From the NCBI GenBank assembly GCA_038852315.1, contig JAWCKF010000004.1, forward strand, positions 1-64,000: a stretch of 64,000 nt of DNA. The letters are read 5' to 3'. The notes below the pieces were generated by a model that saw only the letters and a list, made by a program, of their open reading frames with translations, made no database searches and had not been told where the DNA came from. Numbering within the stretch: position 1 is the first letter of the stretch; every line of letters starts with the position of its first letter. Both the position numbers and the translations under genes were made by a program. Shown here piece after piece: positions 51,818 to 60,457 of this stretch. The DNA comes from COMBO-56-21 sp038852315 (GTDB taxonomy: Archaea; Thermoplasmatota; Thermoplasmata; UBA10834).

Positions 51818-52483
51818 ATGGGTCTCAATCTCGACGAGATCGACCGAAAGATACTGAGAGAGCTGCAGGAGGACGGAAGGGCGTCGTTCCGCGACATATC
51901 GTCTCGCATAGGCGTTAGCACCCCCACAGTCAGCGCGAGGGTGCAGGCGATGCTGGACATCGGCCTTATCAGGGGATACTCTGTGAATCTCGACTCAGGC
52001 CTCCTGGGACAGACGTCTGTGGCGCTCATCATAGACACGAAGCCGTCGGATCTAGACAAGGTCGTTGCTAGAATACAAGATGACGAGATTGTCAGGCAGA
52101 TCTATGTGCTTTCGAACTCAAGAATACTCTGCATGCTATCCTTCTACGACCAATCCAGGTACAAGAAGTTCCTGGAAAGCCTCTCCACGATACCCGAGAT
52201 CACGAAGATCGAGAACTCGGTCGTCCTGAAGGCGGCTAAGGAGGAGCCGAGAGCGTCTCTCACGGACGAGGCCGGCCTGTTGGTCAAATGCTACTACTGC
52301 GGCCGGGTCATCAAGGACGAGGGAGTGAAGATCAAGCTCGACGGGAAGTACCATTACCTCTGTTGCTCCGTGTGCGAGAAGATGTACAGGGAAAAATACG
52401 ACAGGCTGAAGAAGTCGATAGGTACCATCAGACCGCATGAAGCGTCGGTTCAGCTGGCACCAGTCCACCAGCACTCGGCCTGA
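51818..52483 (+). CDS. Lrp/AsnC-family regulator with C-terminal TRASH metal-binding domain
   Basis: This 221-residue regulator has an N-terminal HTH of the AsnC type (LDEIDRKILRELQEDGRASF, then RDISSRIGVSTPTVSARV), a central ligand-binding-like region to about 145, and a cysteine-rich C-terminal TRASH domain (C158-x2-C161, then CC near 179 and a further Cys at 183). TRASH domains bind copper or other soft metals, as in the archaeal regulator CopT. The gene converges on a YHS-domain gene, supporting a metal-handling role. Which metal, and whether it activates or represses, cannot be read. Confidence 0.88.
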   Translation: MGLNLDEIDRKILRELQEDGRASFRDISSRIGVSTPTVSARVQAMLDIGLIRGYSVNLDSGLLGQTSVALIIDTKPSDLDKVVARIQDDEIVRQIYVLSNSRILCMLSFYDQSRYKKFLESLSTIPEITKIENSVVLKAAKEEPRASLTDEAGLLVKCYYCGRVIKDEGVKIKLDGKYHYLCCSVCEKMYREKYDRLKKSIGTIRPHEASVQLAPVHQHSA

Positions 52484-52506
52484 GCATTCACTTGTCTTGT
52501 TGGTCA

Positions 52507-52650
52507 CTAGCTTAGATATCTCTCAGGATTCTTGTCGAACGCCTTCTTACAGCCGGGGGCGCAGAAGAAGTATTCCTTTCCCTGGTAGGTTGATTTCCAC
52601 TTAGCGTTCTTCGGATCAACTTCCATCTTGCACACAGGATCGGTTGCCAT
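52507..52650 (-). CDS. 47-residue YHS-domain protein
   Basis: This small gene is easily missed. From ATG 52650 the product is only 47 residues and is almost entirely a YHS domain: DPVCKMEVDP, YQGKEYFFCAPGCKKAF and a final NPERYLS. The single Cys followed by a CxxxC pair are the expected ligands for copper or another metal. GGAGG stands eight bases before the ATG. YHS domains occur on copper ATPases and as stand-alone chaperones. Its convergent neighbour, an Lrp-TRASH regulator, points to a shared metal-response function. Confidence 0.85.
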   Translation of the reverse strand: MATDPVCKMEVDPKNAKWKSTYQGKEYFFCAPGCKKAFDKNPERYLS

Positions 52651-52863
52651 GTCAAGGTCCTCCAATTGGTGTGGGGAGCGGAGCCAGGGGTCTTCCTCAT
52701 TCGCGGGGCGCTGAAAAAGAGGCTAGCTCCGCTCCTCAGACCGTTGTAGGAAGGCGAAGGGGATATTCCTTGTCCCGCACACTCCACTCCATGCGGTCAC
52801 ACCCAGTCGTATGACAACCCTTATATGCGGGTACCTGGAATGCGAGAGCGGAACACCAGAGGA

Positions 52864-53661
52864 ATGTGGATGCCGATATTCGAGAAATCATCAGAGAGTT
52901 CCGTGACGAGAGCGATTGTGTCGCAGTTCGCGAAGGACATGAACCAGTTCGCCGACACTGATGTCATCGTCGTGGGGGGCGGGCCGAGCGGCCTGATGGC
53001 CGCCCACGATCTGGCGAAGAAGAAGGTCAAGGTGCTTGTGATAGAGAGGAACAACTACCTCGGAGGGGGGTTCTGGATAGGCGGGTTCCTGATGAACACG
53101 CTCACGATAAGAGCCCCTGCGCAGAAAGTGCTGGATGAGCTCGGCATAGCCTACAAGCAGTACGAGAAGGGCCTGTATGTGACCTCCGGGCCTCTTGCAT
53201 GCTCGAAGCTGATAGCTGCGGCGTGCGAGGCGGGGGTCAACATACTCAACATGACATCGTTCGATGATCTCGTGCTGCGTGAGAAGAACAGGGTGGCGGG
53301 CGTGGTCATCAACTGGTCGCCCGTCGCGACGCTCCCCCGGCAGATCAGCTGCGTGGACCCCGTGGCGCTCGAGTCGAAGCTCGTGATAGACGCCACGGGC
53401 CATGACGCCTCCGTCGTGAGGAAGCTGGAGGAGCGCGGCCTGATAAAGACACCTGGGTTCGGCGCCATGTGGATCGAACAGAGCGAGGACGCCGTGGTGG
53501 AGCACAGCGGATTCGCTCATCCAGGTCTCATCGTGATAGGCATGGCGGTATCAACCACCTTCGGCCTGCCCCGAATGGGCCCGACATTCGGGTCGATGCT
53601 GCTCTCGGGCAGACGTGGGGCAGAGGTCGCCTATGAGCACCTCAAGAAGGGAAGGCGCTGA
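52864..53661 (+). CDS. thi4: Thi4-family thiazole synthase with active-site cysteine
   Basis: This 265-residue FAD-like fold enzyme makes the thiamine thiazole from NAD and glycine. The dinucleotide motif is VIVVGGGPSGLMAAHDLA, then ERNNYLGGGFWIGGF; GHDASVVRKLEE and GMAVSTTFGLPRMGPTFGSM occur near the end. Methanogen homologues have His before VDP (LHVDP) and use free sulfide, whereas yeast Thi4 uses a Cys there and is consumed. Here the site is ISCVDP with C163, so it is of the Cys type. TTATATG at about 52820-52826 is the TATA box; ATG 52864 or 52870 is the start. Confidence 0.92.
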   Translation: MWMPIFEKSSESSVTRAIVSQFAKDMNQFADTDVIVVGGGPSGLMAAHDLAKKKVKVLVIERNNYLGGGFWIGGFLMNTLTIRAPAQKVLDELGIAYKQYEKGLYVTSGPLACSKLIAAACEAGVNILNMTSFDDLVLREKNRVAGVVINWSPVATLPRQISCVDPVALESKLVIDATGHDASVVRKLEERGLIKTPGFGAMWIEQSEDAVVEHSGFAHPGLIVIGMAVSTTFGLPRMGPTFGSMLLSGRRGAEVAYEHLKKGRR

Positions 53662-54478
53662 GCGCCGGCTGCGTCGGATACGTCTGCACACCCCGGAAGG
53701 CAAGGAACCGCCGGACTTGCTTCCTGTTAGGGAGTACCTCGACTCCATGTTCGACGACGTGCAGGTTCGTCTGATTAGGTCGCCCTTTGCCAGGCTCTCG
53801 GGCCCAACACTGGACCGGGTGGCGAGGCAGATTGCGCAGGCTAGAACAAAGGATCCCACGCAGGCGCGTCAGACTCACATCCCGACGGAGGCTGAGGTGG
53901 ACTACGAAAGACGTGCGATTAGAGGAACCGCAAGGCTGGGCGGCATCCCCTACGACGGAAGGAGCCTCCTCGACCTCTATTCGGACATCATGTCTCGGGA
54001 GCTGGATCCCACGGCGGCATCCATTGTTTTCACCAACCGGCTCATCACGACCTTCTCGAGGGATGATCTGCGGCATCATCTGCGCATGCTTGTCTGCGGG
54101 TTCCCGAGCATCATATCTGTTCCGGGAGTTGTCGAGGCGCCCGCGAGGCCGAGGGAGTACTACGTCCTGCGACGAGAGTTGGAGGTCATGGGAGCGGCGC
54201 CCTTCCAGCTCGAACGACTGAAGGACGAGTTCAAAGGCAGGTTCATCGGCTATGGCGACGAAGCCGTCATAGAGGTCTTGAAGGGACTGGCACTGCAGGC
54301 GGTCATGTTCCACATGACTCTCGAACCGTTCTGTGATTCTCGGTACTGCAGGCTGTTCAACGCTCACTGGCAGGAGGAGCTCGTCCAATCACAGCTCCGC
54401 GGGGACAGGTTCTGCCCCCGCCATGCCGCCCTCGTCGCAAGACTGCGTCGCCGGCCCACCATGAACTGGCTGTCGTGA
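53633..54478 (+). CDS. Conserved archaeal hypothetical with C-terminal cysteine motif
   Basis: This 281-residue protein has no family I can name with confidence. The N-terminal 130 residues are polar, a middle part reads as alpha/beta (AASIVFTNRLITTFSRDDLRHH), and the C-terminus has FCDSRYCRLFNAHWQEELVQSQL followed by FCPRH, which resembles a small zinc site. It starts inside the last 29 bases of thi4 (ATG 53633, preceded by AGAGGT), so it is probably co-expressed with thi4. It abuts the convergent carB stop with no gap. Function unknown. Confidence 0.72.
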   Translation: MSTSRREGAERRLRRIRLHTPEGKEPPDLLPVREYLDSMFDDVQVRLIRSPFARLSGPTLDRVARQIAQARTKDPTQARQTHIPTEAEVDYERRAIRGTARLGGIPYDGRSLLDLYSDIMSRELDPTAASIVFTNRLITTFSRDDLRHHLRMLVCGFPSIISVPGVVEAPARPREYYVLRRELEVMGAAPFQLERLKDEFKGRFIGYGDEAVIEVLKGLALQAVMFHMTLEPFCDSRYCRLFNAHWQEELVQSQLRGDRFCPRHAALVARLRRRPTMNWLS

Positions 54479-57400
54479 TCAGAGCGGGGAGGTACTGAGC
54501 TCCGCTGTTCTTCGGTGGAACTGTCCGAGGTGGTTCACCTGGAGACTCCGCTTCTTCTCGTGCTCCATCGCGAGAACGGCCGCTCGCGCCCCCTGTATCG
54601 TGGTGAACATGGGAATCTGAAGTTCCACGGCCAGTCTCCGCATCATGTATCCGTCCCTGCGTGCTCCCGACGCCTCGGTCGGTGTGTTTATGACCATGCT
54701 CACCTCCCCTGCCCGCATCAGGGACAGGGCGTCCGGGGAGCCATGCTCCGAAATCCTGAACACAGAGATGGGCTCGAGTCCGTGTCTTCTGAGAAAGTCA
54801 GCGGTGCCCTTTGTGGCGTATAGGCCGAACCCTAGCGATTCGAGGCGCTTCGCGATGTCGACGGCGGCCTGCTTGTCGGTGTCCGCGACACTGATGAACA
54901 CTCTGCCTGATCTGGGGAGTCTCTGGCCAGATGCGACAAGCGCCTTCCAGACTGCTGCAGGATAGCTCTTGTCTATGCCCATCACCTCACCTGTAGACTT
55001 CATCTCGGGTCCGAGTATGCTGTCCACGCCGGGCAGCTTGAGGAACGGGAAGACGGATGCTTTGACGGCAACGTGGTCGCACTTCGCCATGCCCGTAAGC
55101 CCGAGCTCCTTCAATGGCTTCCCGAGCATGACCTGGGTTGCCACCTTGGCTAGGGGTACGCCCGTTGCCTTAGACACCACAGGCACAGTCCGACTCGCGC
55201 GCGGATTCGCCTCCAGCATGTAGATCCGCCCGTCCTTGTAGGCCAGCTGAAGGTTGATCAGGCCAACGGTCTTCAACGCGAGCGCGACCTTACGCGTGAT
55301 ATCGATCACCTCGTTGACCGTCCTCTCGTTGAGCGTCTGCGGAGGAAGCACCATGGTGGCGTCCCCCGAGTGCACCCCGGCCTCCTCGATGTGTTCGAGG
55401 ATGCCACCGATGTACACGTCGCGCCCGTCGCACACAGCATCCACATCTATCTCGACCGCGTGTGTGAGGTACTTGTCCACCAGTATGGGCCGTCTCTTCG
55501 AGACGCGAACGGCGCTCTTCATGTAAGTCTCGAGCTCGGATTCATTGTAGACTATCTCCATGGCCCTGCCACCGAGCACATAGCTGGGCCTTATGAGCAC
55601 TGGATAACCTATCTCCTCGGCGAGTCCCTTGACCTCGTCGAACGAGGTGCCGGTCCCTGACCTGGGCTGAAGGATTCCGAGCTCCTCCATGAGCTTCGAG
55701 AACCGCTTCCTGTCTTCCGCGAGGTCTATCGAGTCAGGAGAGGTGCCAAGTATCCTCGTCTTCGACCCCTTCAGCTCTCTTTGGAGCGGCAACGCGAGGT
55801 TGATGGCCGTCTGCCCGCCGAACTGCAATATCACACCGTCAGCCTGCTCCTTCTCGATGACGTTCAGCACGTCCTCTACAGTTATAGGCTCGAAGTACAG
55901 CCGCGTGGACACATCGAAATCGGTCGAGACAGTCTCGGGGTTGTTGTTCACCATCACGGCATCTATCCCCATCTCCCTCAGGGCCAGCGCGCCGTGGACA
56001 CAGCAATAGTCGAACTCGATCCCCTGCCCTATTCTGATCGGACCGGCACCGACGACAACGACTTTCATCCGGTCTGAGTTGCGCGCCTCGCACTCCCTCT
56101 CGTACGTGCTGTAGAAGTAGGGCGTCTGCGCCTCGAACTCGGCAGCACAAGTGTCCACCATCTTGAACACAGGCAAGATTCCTGAGGATTTCCTCATCGA
56201 CCTTATCGTCCTCTCATCTTCGCCCGTGACAGCCGAGATGTACTCGTCCCCGAACCCGAGGGATTTCGCCTTTGCCAGCAGCTGTGGTGTCAGATGCTCT
56301 GCCAGAGCGGTTTCAAGATCCACTATCTCCTTGATCTTCTTGAGGAAGAACATGTCCCACGCTGTCAGCTCGGCTACGCGCTCGAGGCTGATGCCGCGTC
56401 TGATCGCCTCGGCTATGACGAAGAGCCTCCTGTCTGTCGGGACCGAGAGTTCCTGCACGATCTCCTCGTCGGTGAGCTTCTCTGTTGCCTCGAGTCCTGC
56501 CCTGTCTATCTCGAGCGACCTGACGGCCTTCAGGAGCGCCTCCTGGACGTTCCTCCCTATTGCCATCACCTCGCCCGTGCTCTTCATCTGCGTCCCGAGG
56601 CGCCTGTCGACGGTCCTGAACTTGTCGAAAGGCCACCGAGGTATCTTCATCACCACGTAGTCTATCGTCGGCTCAAACGCCGCGCATGTCTTGCCCGTGA
56701 TCGCGTTTGGTATCTCGTCCAGCGTCTTCCCGATGGCGATTTTCGCCGCCACCCTCGCGATCGGATAGCCCGTGGCCTTTGACGCGAGCGCCGAGCTCCG
56801 GGACACGCGGGGATTGACCTCTATCACCCGGTATTCTCCCGTCTGCGGGTGCACGGCGAACTGTATGTTGGCGCCGCCTTCAATGCCCAGCGCGCGGATG
56901 ATCTTGATCGAGGCGTTCCTCAGCTGCTGGTGGTCCTCATCGCTGAGCGTCTGGGCCGGCGCGACGACTATGCTCTCACCAGTGTGTATCCCCATCGCGT
57001 CAAGGTTCTCCATGTTGCACACGATTATGCAGTTGTCCTTCGAATCCCTCATCACCTCATACTCGAACTCCTTCCACCCTATGACGCTCTCCTCAATGAG
57101 GACCTGGTGTATGCGCGAGTAGATCAGCCCCCTCCCGACGATGTCCACCAGGTCCTCCTCGTTGCGCGCTATCCCGCCGCCCGTGCCCCCGAGCGTGAAG
57201 GCCGGCCTCACCAGCACAGGGTATCCGCCAATCTCCTTGGCGGCGGCCTTCGCCTCCTCCACGGAGACAACAGTCCTGCTCTTGGGTATCGGCTCGCCGA
57301 GTCCTATCATCGTGCGCCTGAACAGCTCGCGGTCCTCGGAGAGGGCTATCGCACGAGGCTGACTGCCTAGCAGCTCCACGCCCAGCCTCTCGAGAGTCCC

Positions 57401-57718
57401 ATTCTCTGCCAGTTCCGAGCAGATGTTGAGCGCGGTCTGCCCTCCCATTCCTGACAATATGCCGTCCACACGCTCCTTCTCGACGATCTTAGCCACGGTC
57501 TCCGGAGTCAGTGGCTCGATGTATACGATGTCAGCCGTCTCCTCATCAGTCTGGATCGTCGCGGGGTTGGAGTTGACAAGGACGGTCGTGTACCCCTCCT
57601 CCCTCAGAGCCCTGCACGCTTGGGAGCCTGAAAAGTCGAACTCCGCTGCTTGGCCGATGATTATGGGGCCCGAACCTATCACCATCAGCTTCTTCAGGTC
57701 CTCGCGCTTCGGGATCAT
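54479..57718 (-). CDS. carB: Carbamoyl phosphate synthase large subunit
   Basis: This 1079-residue enzyme makes carbamoyl phosphate for pyrimidines and arginine. It consists of two homologous ATP-grasp halves: GSGPIIIGQAAEFDFSG opens the first and VVGAGPIRIGQGIEFDYC the second. EFEYEVMRD, EVNPRVSRSSALASKATGYP and VEIDVDAVCDG mark the ATP-grasp folds. The C-terminal MGS-like domain is GRVFISVADTDKQAAVDIAK and beyond. Its ATG overlaps the carA stop by four bases. Confidence 0.97.
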   Translation of the reverse strand: MIPKREDLKKLMVIGSGPIIIGQAAEFDFSGSQACRALREEGYTTVLVNSNPATIQTDEETADIVYIEPLTPETVAKIVEKERVDGILSGMGGQTALNICSELAENGTLERLGVELLGSQPRAIALSEDRELFRRTMIGLGEPIPKSRTVVSVEEAKAAAKEIGGYPVLVRPAFTLGGTGGGIARNEEDLVDIVGRGLIYSRIHQVLIEESVIGWKEFEYEVMRDSKDNCIIVCNMENLDAMGIHTGESIVVAPAQTLSDEDHQQLRNASIKIIRALGIEGGANIQFAVHPQTGEYRVIEVNPRVSRSSALASKATGYPIARVAAKIAIGKTLDEIPNAITGKTCAAFEPTIDYVVMKIPRWPFDKFRTVDRRLGTQMKSTGEVMAIGRNVQEALLKAVRSLEIDRAGLEATEKLTDEEIVQELSVPTDRRLFVIAEAIRRGISLERVAELTAWDMFFLKKIKEIVDLETALAEHLTPQLLAKAKSLGFGDEYISAVTGEDERTIRSMRKSSGILPVFKMVDTCAAEFEAQTPYFYSTYERECEARNSDRMKVVVVGAGPIRIGQGIEFDYCCVHGALALREMGIDAVMVNNNPETVSTDFDVSTRLYFEPITVEDVLNVIEKEQADGVILQFGGQTAINLALPLQRELKGSKTRILGTSPDSIDLAEDRKRFSKLMEELGILQPRSGTGTSFDEVKGLAEEIGYPVLIRPSYVLGGRAMEIVYNESELETYMKSAVRVSKRRPILVDKYLTHAVEIDVDAVCDGRDVYIGGILEHIEEAGVHSGDATMVLPPQTLNERTVNEVIDITRKVALALKTVGLINLQLAYKDGRIYMLEANPRASRTVPVVSKATGVPLAKVATQVMLGKPLKELGLTGMAKCDHVAVKASVFPFLKLPGVDSILGPEMKSTGEVMGIDKSYPAAVWKALVASGQRLPRSGRVFISVADTDKQAAVDIAKRLESLGFGLYATKGTADFLRRHGLEPISVFRISEHGSPDALSLMRAGEVSMVINTPTEASGARRDGYMMRRLAVELQIPMFTTIQGARAAVLAMEHEKKRSLQVNHLGQFHRRTAELSTSPL

Positions 57719-58785
57719 GCCACCCCCATCATGCGAAGGAACCTGTCGAAGAGGAAGCTCGTGTCGTGGGGTCCAGGATGAGCTTCCGGGTGGAACTGGA
57801 CCGAGAATATCGGAAGCTCCGAGTGCATCAGCCCCTCCACGGTGCCGTCGTTTAGGTTGGTCACATTCACCTCGAACCCGGCTTTCTCCGCAGATGCTCG
57901 GTCGACCGCGAACCCGTGGTTCTGCGATGTTATGTACACCCTGCCATCCATCCCTACGGGCTGGTTGATGCCCCTGTGTCCGAACTTCAGCTTGTAGGTC
58001 TTGGCGCCAAAGGCAAGCGAGAGGATCTGATGGCCAAGGCAGATGCCCATGATGGGCAGCTCGTCCTTCAGCTTCCTCAGAGCCGACACAGTGGTTTTCA
58101 CGACATCGGGGTGCGCGGGATTGCCAGGTCCGTTCGAGATGAATAGACCATCGGGCCTGAGGTCAAGGACGACATCCGCTGGCGTATCGAACGGCAGCCT
58201 GATCACATTGAACCTTCTTCTCAGCTCGCGGAGTATGCTCGCCTTCACGCCGCAGTCGTAGATGGCGACAGTCTTCTCACAACCCTCGTCGTGGCGGATG
58301 ATAGCATTCGTGCTCACCTGTTTGACGAGGTTGGTCTCCTCGGGGTGAGTCATCGTCCTCACCCTGTCCAGCAACGCGTCGGGATCGGAAGTGCCGATCC
58401 CTCCCTTCATTGTCCCGAACATGCGGAGCTTGCGGATCAGCGACCTCGTGTCTATGCCTGATATCCCGGGGACGGATGCGCGGCGCAGGAACTCAGCAAT
58501 AGTCATGGTGCAGCTTCTGTGGCTCGGTGTGTCGCAGGCCTCCCTGACGGCGTATCCCCACACCTGAACCCTGTCGGATTCCATGTCGCGCGAGTTCACG
58601 CCGTAGTTCCCTATGAGGGGATACGAGGCGACGAGTATCTGCCCACAATACGAAGGATCTGTCAGGGATTCCTGGTAGCCCGTCATCCCTGTGGCAAAGA
58701 CCACCTCACCGAAGACTTCTCGGACCGCGCCGAAAGCCTCCCCCTCGAAGACCGATCCATCTTCGAGGACCAGGAAGCCCCTCAT
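57715..58785 (-). CDS. carA: Carbamoyl phosphate synthase small subunit
   Basis: This 356-residue glutamine amidotransferase supplies ammonia to CarB. The N-terminal domain shows FEGEAFGAVREVFGEVVFAT and GMTGYQESLTDPSYCGQI. The class I GATase domain has GICLGHQILSLAFG, whose Cys is the nucleophile, and QFHPEAHPGP with the His and Glu. A TATA-like CTTTAACCC on the minus strand (58813-58821) gives a leaderless ATG 58785. carA and carB form a two-gene operon. Confidence 0.96.
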   Translation of the reverse strand: MRGFLVLEDGSVFEGEAFGAVREVFGEVVFATGMTGYQESLTDPSYCGQILVASYPLIGNYGVNSRDMESDRVQVWGYAVREACDTPSHRSCTMTIAEFLRRASVPGISGIDTRSLIRKLRMFGTMKGGIGTSDPDALLDRVRTMTHPEETNLVKQVSTNAIIRHDEGCEKTVAIYDCGVKASILRELRRRFNVIRLPFDTPADVVLDLRPDGLFISNGPGNPAHPDVVKTTVSALRKLKDELPIMGICLGHQILSLAFGAKTYKLKFGHRGINQPVGMDGRVYITSQNHGFAVDRASAEKAGFEVNVTNLNDGTVEGLMHSELPIFSVQFHPEAHPGPHDTSFLFDRFLRMMGVA

Positions 58786-58890
58786 TCACAAGACCTTTCG
58801 TGTATTCCGAGATGGGTTAAAGAAGCTTGCTGTGTCTTTCTCGACTAACTCGGCTGCGTATATCGCATATCCGACAAAACGAGTGGGACG

Positions 58891-59484
58891 CTATCTCCGG
58901 CGCCATTCCTCAGCGAGCAGCGCGAACACCATGTCGTCGAGGAAGCGTCCGCGGTGGAAGGTGTTCTGCCTCAGGGTGCCCTCGTACTTGAAACCGAGCT
59001 TCCTAGCCAGTGCCTGGGATGGCTGGTTCATCGGGTCGATGTATATGACTATCCTGTTGAGTCTCATAACGGAGAATCCGAAATCGATTGCGGCAGTCAT
59101 CGCCTCAGTCATGTACCCCTGTCTTCTGTACTCGCTCACCAGGTCGTATCCCATCTCCGCCCTGTAGCCAAAACCGTCGCCCTTCACCCAGTTGTGAAAG
59201 CCGAGGGTCCCGACCAGCTTCCTCTCAGCCTTCAGCTCCATCCCCCACCTGATGCCTCTGTTCTCCCTGAACGGATTGATGCAGTACATCATCAGCTCTT
59301 TTCTTGCATCCTCGATTGTAGTGGGCGGGTCAAATGCCTCCATCTCGACTACCACGGGGTCGGAGAAGTTAGCTAGGTAGAACTCTGCGTCGTCAAGAGT
59401 CATCTCCCTCAGCACTAATCTGGGTGTTTCGAGCGTGGGGAACTCGCCAAATTCCACGAGCCTGCCGTTCTCGTCGTATTTCAT
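58891..59484 (-). CDS. GNAT N-acetyltransferase, RimJ/RimL type
   Basis: This 197-residue acetyltransferase begins with TLETPRLVLREMTLDDAEFY, typical of the RimJ/RimL group. The acetyl-CoA-binding part is GYDLVSEYRRQGYMTEAMTA (Q/R-x2-G-x-G/A), followed by IDPMNQPSQALARKLGFKYEG. Group members acetylate ribosomal proteins or other amines; no substrate can be assigned. GGAG stands just before the ATG. It is divergent from the next gene. Confidence 0.9.
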   Translation of the reverse strand: MKYDENGRLVEFGEFPTLETPRLVLREMTLDDAEFYLANFSDPVVVEMEAFDPPTTIEDARKELMMYCINPFRENRGIRWGMELKAERKLVGTLGFHNWVKGDGFGYRAEMGYDLVSEYRRQGYMTEAMTAAIDFGFSVMRLNRIVIYIDPMNQPSQALARKLGFKYEGTLRQNTFHRGRFLDDMVFALLAEEWRRR

Positions 59485-59629
59485 AGCTCCTTAAAGAGTG
59501 TAAGGCGGTTCCCTATACTTGGCTGCATCTCTTCACACCGATTCCGCCCGCCAATGCCTTTTAGAACCACCAAAGCCCTCAACCCATGGGCTTCGAGGGA
59601 TGTTTCCAGAACATTGCAAGGAGGTCAGC

Positions 59630-60457
59630 GTGAAGAAGGTCGACTTCGAGCTGACCCCTGAGAGCATAAAGAGCTATCTGCGCAAGAGGAAGGTGTACAT
59701 CCGAAGCAGGTACTTCGTCCTGAACTCGGGTGATGATTGGGCCGTCGCGCTGGTGGTCAAGAAGCTCACAAACGAGGTCCTCCAGGAGGTCGCTTCGGTT
59801 CATGTCCTCTCCCTCCCCCACGAGACGACCTACATCGAGGAACCAGGTCTTGAGATAATGTCCGCCTCAGCGATGGGAGCGCTGAGGGAGAAGGTGGGCT
59901 CGAAGTGTGTCGTGGTCAAGGGCAAGGCGGAGCACGTCTCGTTCTTCATCGATGAGCCTCCGTACCGCCTAACTGTGTTCGATGTGGTCCCGCCTGCGCC
60001 CTCGAAGCTAGTGGGCCTGGTCCAGAACGCACTCGATACCTACTTGCAGAACATGTACGTGAAGGTCGATTTTGTGAGCGCGGACCTCAATGAGCTCGCT
60101 GCATCGGCGGACACTGACACGATCATGTTCCCTTGTCGGGCATCCGGGCTCGTGTCCAAAGGGAAGACGCTGTTCTTGGATGAGACGCCGGAGCTGGGCC
60201 CGGAGGAGCTCGCCGGCGTGACTCTCGTCGGGTGCAGCCTCTCCGCGCGGATCTTCAAAGCGGTATATGGTGTGGAACCCAAGCTCATCAACATATGTCC
60301 GAAGGACCTCTTGAGGAAGACGGGGATCCAAGGGCCCAAGTTGATCAAGTGCTGTCAGCTGAAGGAGGGCTACGAGGTCGAAGGCGATCTCGGGATAGTC
60401 CCGTGGGGCGCGAGGACGCCCGAAGTCGTGGACGCTCTGAGGGCGATCCTCCGCTAG
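59630..60457 (+). CDS. Archaeal protein of unknown function
   Basis: This 275-residue protein is soluble with alternating strands and helices; no signal peptide, membrane helix or known motif is seen. A strong AAGGAGGTCA at 59618-59627, just before GTG 59630, fixes that start; longer in-frame openings would extend into unlikely sequence. Two cysteines in KCCQL near the end are notable. Its TAG interlocks with the stop of the convergent PAPS-reductase-like gene in a shared CTAG. Confidence 0.72.
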   Translation: MKKVDFELTPESIKSYLRKRKVYIRSRYFVLNSGDDWAVALVVKKLTNEVLQEVASVHVLSLPHETTYIEEPGLEIMSASAMGALREKVGSKCVVVKGKAEHVSFFIDEPPYRLTVFDVVPPAPSKLVGLVQNALDTYLQNMYVKVDFVSADLNELAASADTDTIMFPCRASGLVSKGKTLFLDETPELGPEELAGVTLVGCSLSARIFKAVYGVEPKLINICPKDLLRKTGIQGPKLIKCCQLKEGYEVEGDLGIVPWGARTPEVVDALRAILR

